From DATIBL01 sp035457505 (GTDB lineage: Bacteria; Patescibacteriota; Minisyncoccia; Phycocordibacterales; UBA6899), in the NCBI GenBank assembly GCA_035457505.1, contig DATIBL010000072.1:1-11925 (forward strand): DNA of 11,925 nt, in the 5' to 3' direction. The position numbers and the translations under genes were made by a program. Shown one piece after another: positions 4,875 to 11,773 of the stretch. The notes under the pieces were generated by a model, which saw only the letters and a list, made by a program, of their open reading frames with translations, made no database searches and was not told where the DNA came from. The stretch's first letter is position 1; each line of letters starts with the position of its first letter.

Positions 4875-6623
4875 TCACCTGACACGATATACTTCGATCG
4901 TTGGGCCATTCTGGGTTAAACGGTGAAGTTTAAAGAGTGGTGCGCGCATATTGTTGGGAAGATCAAGACTTTCTGTGGTTTCGGTCGCTTTTTCCGGGAA
5001 ACGCGCGAGCAGCTCAATCTCCTTGAACGACTCGAGCTCATACCCCTGTCGCAATCGCAATGCGCGTTCTTCTGCATTCCACCAACTGATCACCAAATAA
5101 TCGTAGTCCTCCACAAGGAGTGTTTCTGGGACGCCTTCGCGAAAATACGCCGGGGTCAGAACATAATATTGGGGTACCGATGGGCTCTCGAGAACATCAG
5201 AGTCTCGCAAGTACACCCGCTTCTTTGTCAGAAAATAGGGTGCATGTTCTTCGATATCTCGTATTGCTTCTAAATTCTCTGGGAGTGCGATCGGTTCTTC
5301 GAATGTCACGATCCGCGAGTGATGCGCAATATTGTTTAGGATCCACTCCCTTGCCTCGAGTCGCGTAGACGGAAGCGCGAGACGCAAATCAAAAAGAACA
5401 CTTCCGTATAGCGATGCAATAATAACAGCAAGCAAGATCGGGGTTGCTGATCTTTCGCCGAAGCGTGCGATTGCGGCATATGTGGCGCTCGCTGCAACAA
5501 GTGCGAGCAGTGGGATCAGTGGAAGTGCATATCTCGGCTCACAGGTGTTTACCCCGAACGCCGATATCGCAGTGATGCCGACCAAATATGCGAGTCCGAA
5601 TGAGCCAAGAATGATCCCCTCTGAGCGAGGTACGTCTCTTCGAAAAATAGCGATCGACAGCCCCAGAAGGAATAGCACAAGAATCAAGAGATCATACTCA
5701 GCAAGAATACGAGGATAATAGGTGAGTCCGCTCACGATGCCCTCTCCGCAATATCGAGCAAGTCCGCCGGAAAGCGCCTTTTCAATCCCAGGGGCTGTAT
5801 CTACTGTCGAAAAAAACCTCCGGACGATCCTCACATAATTCTCAAGGCCGTAAGGATTCAGATAATACAGCATACCGACACCTCCGGCGATCACCGTGTG
5901 CGCAGCAAGAAACCCGCGATGGAAGAGGATTTCACTGAGGGATCGTCCTCTGTTTGCTAAAAAATGCGCAGCGGCAAAAGATATATAGACAACCCCCCCG
6001 ATAACATTCACCCCAAACGCGAGGAGGGTCGCCATTCCAACAATCAGATACCTTCGGAGCGATGGAGCATCGAAGACCCGAAGTGACATCCATATTCCGC
6101 AAAGGATGAGGAGCACCTGAACACTCCATACGCGCCCAAAATGCGCAAGCTGAATGAACAGCAAACTTGTCGCAAAAAAATATGAAGCAAGGAGCGCCAC
6201 CTCCCTACGTCTGAGAACCCGAAGTGCTATTTGATACAGGACATACACACTAAGCGCTCCATAAAAGACGGACGCAAGGCGAACCCACGGAAGTAGCTTT
6301 GCATAATCAAGGATAACAAACTCCTTTATCGCAGAAGGATCGAACGGGACGCCTAAAAGCGGAAGGGTTGAAACACCAGCCAGGACAAACGGAAACACGG
6401 CAAAAACATTCACTGGCGGATAATACAGCGTAGGATACGCAGGCCGAAGCGAGTGATCCGCGATCATTTTTAGCGCTGCCGACATCGATGGGGCCTCATC
6501 GCCGACCGTGGTTGCGAGACCGAAGTTATAGAAAAGTCCAGTACTCGCGAGAATAACAAAACCAACCACGATCAAAGCAAGGATCAAATTCTTGCGGATG
6601 AATTCAGCGGCACGTTGGATCAT
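4875..6623 (-). CDS. GT-C superfamily membrane glycosyltransferase (PMT/ArnT-like, GT39/GT83 type)
   Basis: A 582-residue polytopic membrane protein, probably transferring a sugar from a lipid-phosphate donor to an acceptor outside the membrane. The first helix (about residues 13-33) is followed by the acidic pair Asp42-Glu43 in TTVGDEAPSM, the position of the catalytic acidic motif of GT-C enzymes. An aromatic loop (RPAYPTLYYPP) and HFGRVW (161-166) also recall ArnT/PMT proteins. About ten hydrophobic segments reach to about residue 415, and a soluble C-terminal domain of about 165 residues follows. The ATG at 6623 is favoured over a GTG at 6659 because GAGAGAGGT lies just upstream. Composition is visibly more AT-rich than lysS. 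Acceptor and sugar are unknown. Confidence 0.78.
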   Translation of the reverse strand: MIQRAAEFIRKNLILALIVVGFVILASTGLFYNFGLATTVGDEAPSMSAALKMIADHSLRPAYPTLYYPPVNVFAVFPFVLAGVSTLPLLGVPFDPSAIKEFVILDYAKLLPWVRLASVFYGALSVYVLYQIALRVLRRREVALLASYFFATSLLFIQLAHFGRVWSVQVLLILCGIWMSLRVFDAPSLRRYLIVGMATLLAFGVNVIGGVVYISFAAAHFLANRGRSLSEILFHRGFLAAHTVIAGGVGMLYYLNPYGLENYVRIVRRFFSTVDTAPGIEKALSGGLARYCGEGIVSGLTYYPRILAEYDLLILVLFLLGLSIAIFRRDVPRSEGIILGSFGLAYLVGITAISAFGVNTCEPRYALPLIPLLALVAASATYAAIARFGERSATPILLAVIIASLYGSVLFDLRLALPSTRLEAREWILNNIAHHSRIVTFEEPIALPENLEAIRDIEEHAPYFLTKKRVYLRDSDVLESPSVPQYYVLTPAYFREGVPETLLVEDYDYLVISWWNAEERALRLRQGYELESFKEIELLARFPEKATETTESLDLPNNMRAPLFKLHRLTQNGPTIEVYRVR

Positions 6624-6626
6624 AGT

Positions 6627-6635
6627 ACCTCTCTC
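6627..6635 (-). promoter_or_regulatory. Shine-Dalgarno sequence deciding the glycosyltransferase start
   Basis: GAGAGAGGT on the minus strand ends 3 bases before the ATG at 6623. It is one of the few convincing Shine-Dalgarno sequences in the window and argues against the upstream in-frame GTG at 6659, which directly follows the lysS stop. Confidence 0.55.
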
Positions 6636-6659
6636 ACGTTCATGGACATTCTCCCGCAC

Positions 6660-8129
6660 TTACCCCCTCGGGCGCAGGGTTGGGAAAAGGACCACGTCGC
6701 GGATGTTGCGCGTGTCGGAAAGCAGCATCACGAGGCGGTCGATGCCGATGCCCACTCCTCCGGCCGGCGGCATGCCGTATTCGAGCGCCTCGAGGAATTC
6801 TTCATCGAGCTGCTGCGCTTCGGCATCCCCTGCAGCGCGAGCAGCCTCCTGCGCGTCGAAACGCGAACGCTGATCGATCGGATCGTTCAGCTCGGAGTAT
6901 CCCTTCACCAGCTCGACGCCCGCGACGACCAGCTGGAACGCGTCCGCGATCTCCGGGTCTGACGTTTTGCGCTTGGCGAGCGGCAAATAGCCGATCGGAT
7001 AATCCACCAGATAGGTGGGCTGCATGATCTTCGGGCGGCAAAGCTTCTTGTAGATGACATCGAGCATCTTCTCGCGCGTATCCCCCGGCGCGACCGACGC
7101 ACCCGCATCGCGCGCGATCGCGGCGAGTTCTTCGCGCGATTTCTTTCCGATGTCTTTGATCCCGGCGTACTCGTCGAAAAGCGAGAGGAACGGCACCACC
7201 GCGAACGGTTTTCCAAAGTCGATGAGTGTGCCTTCGTGCATGCATTCGGGAACCCCAAACACGCGCGCTGCGAGCTCGCGAAGCATCGACTCGACAAAAG
7301 CCATCTGACTCGTCGCATCGGCATACGCTTCGTAGAACTCGAGCATTGTGAACTCAGGATTGTGCGTGAGGTCGATACCTTCGTTGCGGAAATTGCGCGC
7401 GAGTTCGTAGACCTTGGGGAATCCGCCGACGAGGAGGCGCTTGAGATAGAGTTCGGGCGCAATGCGAAGGAAGAGATCGATATCGAGCGCGTTGTGATGC
7501 GTCTTGAAAGGTTCAGCGTTGGTTCCGCCTGGGATCGGCTGCATCATGGGCGTCTCGACCTCGAGATATCCTGCCTCGTTCAGAAGCGCGCGGATCTCCG
7601 TCACCACGCGAGAGCGCAGAAGAAACCGCGCGCGGGATTCATCGCTCGAAAGGATGTCGAGATAGCGTTTGCGGAACTTCTCCTCCACGTCGGTCAGACC
7701 GTGCCATTTGTCCGGCATCGGGCGAAGCGTCTTTCCGAGCATGCCCCAATCCGCGACCATGATCGTTTCTTCGCCGCGCTTCGAGAGCGCCAGCGCCCCC
7801 TCAAGCCGCACGAAATCGCCAAGATCAACATTGTCTGCAAAGAGCGCAAACCGATCGGGGTCCATCTCATCCTTGCGCAGCATGCCCTGGAAATGCCCGG
7901 TCCCGTCGGAAAGGTCCACAAAAAGCAGTCCGCCCTGCCCGCGGAGCGCCATCACACGCCCGGCGATCGCGAGCGATACGCCAGAGGCTACCACATCCCC
8001 AAATGCCGCACGAACCTCTGCGATCGTGCGATCACGGCGCGGCGCAACCGGATAGGGATGCTCCTTCGCCGCCTGAAGGCGGTCACGCTTGCGCAGCCGC
8101 TCCTCACGAATCTCCTCTAATGATGCCAT
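6660..8129 (-). CDS. lysS: Lysyl-tRNA synthetase, class II
   Basis: Cytoplasmic enzyme that attaches lysine to tRNA-Lys using ATP. The 489 residues match the bacterial family length. An N-terminal helix leads into the OB-fold anticodon-binding domain (about 53-130). The catalytic core has motif 1 around GYLEVETPMM (187-196), motif 2 around YELARNFRNEGIDLTHNPEF (241-260) with its conserved arginine, and motif 3 in GGVGIGIDRL (457-466). The lysine-pocket region reads VKGYSELNDP (408-417). The start at 8129 fits the family and lies 6 bases after a strong -10 element, so the transcript is probably leaderless. It is the first gene of an operon with the glycosyltransferase gene close behind. The greA-lysS neighbourhood is common in bacteria. 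Confidence 0.97.
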   Translation of the reverse strand: MASLEEIREERLRKRDRLQAAKEHPYPVAPRRDRTIAEVRAAFGDVVASGVSLAIAGRVMALRGQGGLLFVDLSDGTGHFQGMLRKDEMDPDRFALFADNVDLGDFVRLEGALALSKRGEETIMVADWGMLGKTLRPMPDKWHGLTDVEEKFRKRYLDILSSDESRARFLLRSRVVTEIRALLNEAGYLEVETPMMQPIPGGTNAEPFKTHHNALDIDLFLRIAPELYLKRLLVGGFPKVYELARNFRNEGIDLTHNPEFTMLEFYEAYADATSQMAFVESMLRELAARVFGVPECMHEGTLIDFGKPFAVVPFLSLFDEYAGIKDIGKKSREELAAIARDAGASVAPGDTREKMLDVIYKKLCRPKIMQPTYLVDYPIGYLPLAKRKTSDPEIADAFQLVVAGVELVKGYSELNDPIDQRSRFDAQEAARAAGDAEAQQLDEEFLEALEYGMPPAGGVGIGIDRLVMLLSDTRNIRDVVLFPTLRPRG

Positions 8130-8135
8130 TCGGGC

Positions 8136-8164
8136 ATTGTACCCGTTCGAAGTGCATCACTCAA
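8136..8164 (-). promoter_or_regulatory. lysS promoter giving a probable leaderless mRNA
   Basis: On the minus strand TTGAGT (8164-8159) and TACAAT (8141-8136) are 17 bases apart. The -10 element matches five of six consensus positions. Only 6 bases (8135-8130) follow it before the ATG at 8129, so the expected +1 falls on or next to the A of the start codon. No Shine-Dalgarno sequence could fit. Confidence 0.72.
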
Positions 8165-8178
8165 CTTGCTTTATGAAC

Positions 8179-8205
8179 AAAAACACCGCGAAGCGCGGTG
8201 TTTTT
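8179..8205 (-). terminator. Strong intrinsic terminator after greA
   Basis: AAAAACACCGCG (8179-8190) and CGCGGTGTTTTT (8194-8205) are perfect 12-base complements around a 3-base loop. On the minus strand the GC stem is followed by a run of five T, so it ends the greA transcript. The symmetry would also allow it to work on the plus strand. It lies 18 bases past the greA stop and just upstream of the lysS promoter, separating the two units. Confidence 0.93.
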
Positions 8206-8223
8206 GGATCAGAGTGATCGATA

Positions 8224-8691
8224 TTATTTGATGTCGAGAATCTCGCAGGGCATGGTTCCTGCCGGAGTCGTGCAGTTGAAAGCGTCGCCTTTCTTCTTGC
8301 CGAAAAGCGATTCGCCCAGGGGCGATTTGTTCGAGATCTTCCCTTCTGCGATGTTGGCCTCTTCGCTTCCGACAATGGTATAGGTCTTCTCCTCCTTGCC
8401 GCGGCGGATCTTCACAACCGAACCGATGCTGACGGTATCGGATTTGCCGTGCTTGGACGTCACAATGACGGCGTTCCTGAGGATCTCCTCGAGCGTCATA
8501 ATGCGATCCTCAACTGCAGCCTGGGCCTCGCGCGCAGAGTGGTACTCTGCGTTCTCCGAAAGGTCCCCGAGCGCCTTCGCGGCCTCAAGCGCCTCCGCGA
8601 TCTCCTTGCGGCGATCGTGGGTCAAAAAATCAAGCTCCTTCTTGAGCTCCTCAAACTTTTCTTTGCTGAGATATTCTTTGGTTGAATCCAT
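8224..8691 (-). CDS. greA: Transcription elongation factor GreA
   Basis: Binds RNA polymerase through its secondary channel and stimulates cleavage of backtracked RNA so that stalled complexes can resume. The 155 residues are close to the usual 158. The N-terminal antiparallel coiled coil covers about residues 1-75, with the tip sequence GDLSENAEY (42-50). It carries the acidic residues Asp43 and Glu46, equivalent to the functional pair in E. coli GreA. The FKBP-like C-terminal domain includes SIGSVVKI, YTIVGSEEA and the family block ISNKSPLGESLFGKKKGD. The gene has its own promoter ending 9 bases before the ATG and a strong terminator behind it, so it is probably a single-gene unit. Confidence 0.97.
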   Translation of the reverse strand: MDSTKEYLSKEKFEELKKELDFLTHDRRKEIAEALEAAKALGDLSENAEYHSAREAQAAVEDRIMTLEEILRNAVIVTSKHGKSDTVSIGSVVKIRRGKEEKTYTIVGSEEANIAEGKISNKSPLGESLFGKKKGDAFNCTTPAGTMPCEILDIK

Positions 8692-8700
8692 AGGTCAATC

Positions 8701-8729
8701 ATTGTATGCCATTTCGGCCCCCCGGTCAA
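8701..8729 (-). promoter_or_regulatory. greA promoter, near-leaderless
   Basis: On the minus strand TTGACC (8729-8724) and TACAAT (8706-8701) are 17 bases apart. This is the closest match to the sigma70 consensus in the window. The -10 hexamer is identical to that of lysS. Nine bases separate it from the ATG at 8691, so the leader is predicted to be about 3 bases with no room for a Shine-Dalgarno sequence. Confidence 0.78.
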
Positions 8730-8792
8730 CCCGATGCTATATGGACGGATAGCGACCCGAGAAATACCCAAAACGGCTTCACCCGGGCAAGA

Positions 8793-10625
8793 TCAGAGCG
8801 CGATCGGGGTCTCATCGACCTGCTCATCGGTCGGAGGCTGCATTTCTGTTGAGGTTGCCTGGGGAGCTGCGGCCACCGTGGATGTCGCCTGCGGATCAGG
8901 AAGCGTGATCGGCGCGGTCGGGACGGGTTCCGGCCGCGGACGCTTGGTCCGGCCGACATACTCAGGCGTCTCATAAGCAATGTACTGAAGGAGCTCCTTC
9001 GCGACATATGCGGCACCGACGAGATTGCCCTTGATCCCAGACTCCATCACGATCGCAAAGGCATAGCGGGGCTTCTCGTACGGAAAGAATCCGATGACCC
9101 ACGAATTCACGCGCCGCTTCGAAATGCCGAGCTCTGCGGTTCCCGTCTTTGCTGCCACGCGAAACTCTGGAATGTTGAGCGCCTTTGCCGTACCCTCTGT
9201 GACCGCCTTGCGCATGCCTTCCTGAATAATATCGAAATATGCGTCGGGGATTTCGAGGTCGATGGTCGACGTCGCCTGTCCGCGGAGCAGCCGCGGCGTC
9301 GGCACTAAGCCCTTCGACGCGATGATCGAAGCTTCTTTTGCAGCCTGGAGCGGTGTGACCTGAACGCCGTATTGTCCGATCGAGGTGAAGTAGGTATCGC
9401 CGATGCGCCACGGATCGCCGGGAAAAACTTTTTCTTTCCACGTTGGATTCGGGATCGTTCCATCGCGCTCGCCAGAGAGCTCGATCCCGGTCGATGAACC
9501 AAAGCCGAACATGCGCGCGTATTTTTCCAAATTGCGGACGCCCAAGCCGCGCTGTCCCTGGAATCCTCCGCCGATCTCATAGAAATAGACGTTCGACGAT
9601 TGTGCGATCGCGGTGCGCATATCGAGCCAGCCGTGCGCGCGCCAATCCGTGAACACGCTGTCGTTCCCTGGGACATAGGGATTGGGAACGCGGATCGATC
9701 CGGTTGAGAGGATCTGCTTTTCTGGAGTGATGATGCCCTCCGAGAGCGCCCCGAGTGCGTAGATCGGCTTCACGATCGAACCGGGCGTATAGAGCCCGGA
9801 TACGACGCGATTCAAGAACGGCGTCCTTGGATCGTTCATCACTTTGGCGATCGCGGCCGTGTCTTTGGCCTCGGTCATCATGTTGGGATCGAACTCCGGC
9901 GCCGAAACGAGTGCGAGAAGCTCTCCCGTCTCGATATCCATGACCACTCCTGCACCTCCGCGGAAATCGCGTTCTTCTGCGACGCGGTGAATGATCCGAT
10001 AGAGCTCCGCTTGAATCCGCGCATCGATCGAAAGGTCGAGGTTTTCTCCTGAGCGGGGCGGGTCGATCACGTTCGACGAAAGCGTCTCGCCGAGCGCGTT
10101 CGTTTCGATGATCCGAAGACCAGTCTTCCCCTTGAGGCGATCGTTGTATGCTGATTCGACGCCGGAATCAGCCTCATAGTCGGTGCGGTAAAAATTCCCC
10201 TTCTTGTCGCGAGCGGGATAGCGAATATACCCGAGCACATGCGCGAATCCCGGATCAGAGATATATCGGCGGAGTGAAAATCCCATCGCCTCCGTCGCCG
10301 GAACGTTCCAAGCAAGTTCTGTTCCGAGGCGATCGCGAATGATCCCTCGCTCCGGAAACACATGCTCATGCTCGAGCCGATTGTTCTCCGACAGTGCGGC
10401 ATAGGCGGCGCCTTGATTGATCTGCAGGACACCGGTGCGCCAAGCGAAAATCGTCCCGATCGCCAGAAAGGCAAACGCGACGAGCATGATGGTCCCCCTT
10501 CCGATCGGCTTCTCGAGTCGTCCCTCGAACTGATGCTCATCGAATTCAGGAATATTCTCCGAGTCGAGAAAGATCTCGTCCGGTTCAATATCTTTGGTCC
10601 GTGTTCGTGCAAAATGTCGTCGCAT
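8793..10625 (-). CDS. mrdA: Elongation-specific transpeptidase PBP2 (MrdA)
   Basis: Class B penicillin-binding protein that crosslinks side-wall peptidoglycan in the elongasome. Of its 610 residues, about 42 form a charged cytoplasmic tail, and a membrane anchor follows at about 44-62. The pedestal region has the PERGIIRDRLG block (91-101). The transpeptidase domain shows all three active-site motifs: SIVK (Ser283, Lys286), SSN (343-345) and KTGTAE (493-498). After about residue 557 comes a Pro/Thr/Glu-rich low-complexity tail containing PQATST twice. Position behind mreB-mreC-mreD supports PBP2 over FtsI. The stop is 101 bases before greA and I see no clear terminator between them. No rodA gene follows. 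Confidence 0.95.
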   Translation of the reverse strand: MRRHFARTRTKDIEPDEIFLDSENIPEFDEHQFEGRLEKPIGRGTIMLVAFAFLAIGTIFAWRTGVLQINQGAAYAALSENNRLEHEHVFPERGIIRDRLGTELAWNVPATEAMGFSLRRYISDPGFAHVLGYIRYPARDKKGNFYRTDYEADSGVESAYNDRLKGKTGLRIIETNALGETLSSNVIDPPRSGENLDLSIDARIQAELYRIIHRVAEERDFRGGAGVVMDIETGELLALVSAPEFDPNMMTEAKDTAAIAKVMNDPRTPFLNRVVSGLYTPGSIVKPIYALGALSEGIITPEKQILSTGSIRVPNPYVPGNDSVFTDWRAHGWLDMRTAIAQSSNVYFYEIGGGFQGQRGLGVRNLEKYARMFGFGSSTGIELSGERDGTIPNPTWKEKVFPGDPWRIGDTYFTSIGQYGVQVTPLQAAKEASIIASKGLVPTPRLLRGQATSTIDLEIPDAYFDIIQEGMRKAVTEGTAKALNIPEFRVAAKTGTAELGISKRRVNSWVIGFFPYEKPRYAFAIVMESGIKGNLVGAAYVAKELLQYIAYETPEYVGRTKRPRPEPVPTAPITLPDPQATSTVAAAPQATSTEMQPPTDEQVDETPIAL

Positions 10626-10649
10626 AAGCAGACTGGTGTTCTCGCTTTG

Positions 10650-10928
10650 CTATCCGCGCGCAAAGCGTCCGCGTCCCGCTGGCCGGATCTTGGTCCGGAT
10701 CACTTCCGCGATCCCGAGTCCGACGAGCATGATCGCTCCGACGCCAGACACGACAGCGAATCCCCCCGCCGGAGCGCCGAACAGGAGGTCGATCGCGACG
10801 CCGAACACGACCGCTTCTGCATACCGCGGAAAGAGCAGAAGCCCAAGCGCAAGGAAGAGGGCCGTGAGCACGAACGGAAACGCGACGAACGACACGAGAA
10901 CGCAGACATTATAGCAAAGTCGCATCAT
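10650..10928 (-). CDS. mreD: Short MreD-like membrane protein
   Basis: A 92-residue hydrophobic protein with about three membrane segments, followed by a basic Arg/Gly-rich C-terminus (IRPAGRGRFARG). Its place between mreC and mrdA, and the segment AIDLLFGAPAGG (44-55) resembling the DLL-G-G core of MreD, support an MreD role linking MreC to the wall synthesis enzymes. Typical MreD has about 160 residues with five or six helices, so this would be a minimal form. The ATG overlaps the mreC stop (ATGA), and a second Met follows at once. The assignment rests on context and a short motif. An unrelated small membrane protein is possible. Confidence 0.6.
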   Translation of the reverse strand: MMRLCYNVCVLVSFVAFPFVLTALFLALGLLLFPRYAEAVVFGVAIDLLFGAPAGGFAVVSGVGAIMLVGLGIAEVIRTKIRPAGRGRFARG

Positions 10929-11773
10929 ACTTCTGGTGCGCCAGACTCAACGGACGCAGCGTTCTCGATATCGAGCGATGGGAGCGCGACATAGACGAAG
11001 CGAAGCTCCTGGATATTGAATGGGAGTTTGAAATAGATGCGCTGGAATGAGCTCGACTCGGGACGCTCGATGCGCTCCACGATCCCGGTGAATTCGGGGC
11101 CGAGCGATGGGAGCGAAATGACCGCGCCTTCGACCACATCAAGGCCGCGCGGGAGCAAAATCCGGAAATTCCCTCCCCCTTCGCCTTCGGCCACGGCCGC
11201 GATCGAGCTTGTTCCAACAAGGACCGGAAGCTGCCAACCAGACGAGGAATAGAGGGACACCACCGCGCTCCGCCCGTAGACGCGCGCGACTTCGCCGATC
11301 ACAAATTCTCCGTCGGCAAACACTCTCGCGCCTTCGACGACGCCGGCATCGGCGCCGATGTCGATCACGAGCGTATCGTACGGAGAACGGTTAGGGCGGA
11401 CCAAGATCGCCGCAAGCAGCATGTCGTATTCGTGGGGACGTCCGAGCGCAGCCTTGAGCGCCACATTCTCCGCGCGCAGGGCTTCGCGCGTCATCGAATC
11501 CGCGGCCGTGCGAAGAAGCGCAGCCTTGAGCTCTGCGTTCTCGCGAGCGAGGGCGTCCTTTGACGAAAGATATGCACCGAATGTGCCGAGGCGCGTCTCC
11601 GTCCAATCTCGCGCGACCCAGAACGGCCGCACCGCACCAGCGATCAAGCGCGCGAGCGAACCCGAAAAAAAGGCCTCGACAAGAAAGACCAGGAGGACTG
11701 ATCCGGCGAGGACTGCGAGGCGGACGCGCTTTCGAACGCGCGCCGCCCTATCGTGGCGGAAGCTCGTTATCAT
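10925..11773 (-). CDS. mreC: Rod shape-determining protein MreC
   Basis: Bitopic membrane protein that bridges the MreB filament and the extracytoplasmic wall synthesis enzymes. The 282 residues comprise a basic N-terminus, one membrane helix (about 19-36), a coiled coil (about 70-110, with ARENAELKAAL and RAENVALKAAL repeats) and the beta-rich MreC domain (about 118-260). That domain includes the family-typical ILVRPNRSPYDTLVIDIGAD segment followed by a G-V-x-x-G stretch. I give the ATG at 11773. A TTG at 11779 would add two residues and is better spaced from the GAGGTG at 11784-11789. The gene starts inside the end of mreB, and its stop overlaps the mreD-like start by four bases, so mreB, mreC and mreD are likely translated in a coupled way. 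Confidence 0.93.
   Translation of the reverse strand: MITSFRHDRAARVRKRVRLAVLAGSVLLVFLVEAFFSGSLARLIAGAVRPFWVARDWTETRLGTFGAYLSSKDALARENAELKAALLRTAADSMTREALRAENVALKAALGRPHEYDMLLAAILVRPNRSPYDTLVIDIGADAGVVEGARVFADGEFVIGEVARVYGRSAVVSLYSSSGWQLPVLVGTSSIAAVAEGEGGGNFRILLPRGLDVVEGAVISLPSLGPEFTGIVERIERPESSSFQRIYFKLPFNIQELRFVYVALPSLDIENAASVESGAPEV

Noticed and set aside
7236..8120. Plus-strand open frame of 294 codons
   Set aside because: It lies wholly opposite lysS, which has all class II synthetase motifs. The plus-strand product has no recognisable domain and arises from GC-rich codon structure.
854..10336. Cyanobacterial origin based on the HIP1 octamer
   Set aside because: No other cyanobacterial trait was seen. 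The short MreD-like gene and compact operons fit a reduced-genome lineage better, and the motif alone is not diagnostic.
10362..10994. Plus-strand open frame of 210 codons opposite mrdA, mreD and mreC
   Set aside because: It spans three coupled minus-strand genes, and its product is highly charged low-complexity sequence typical of a shadow frame.
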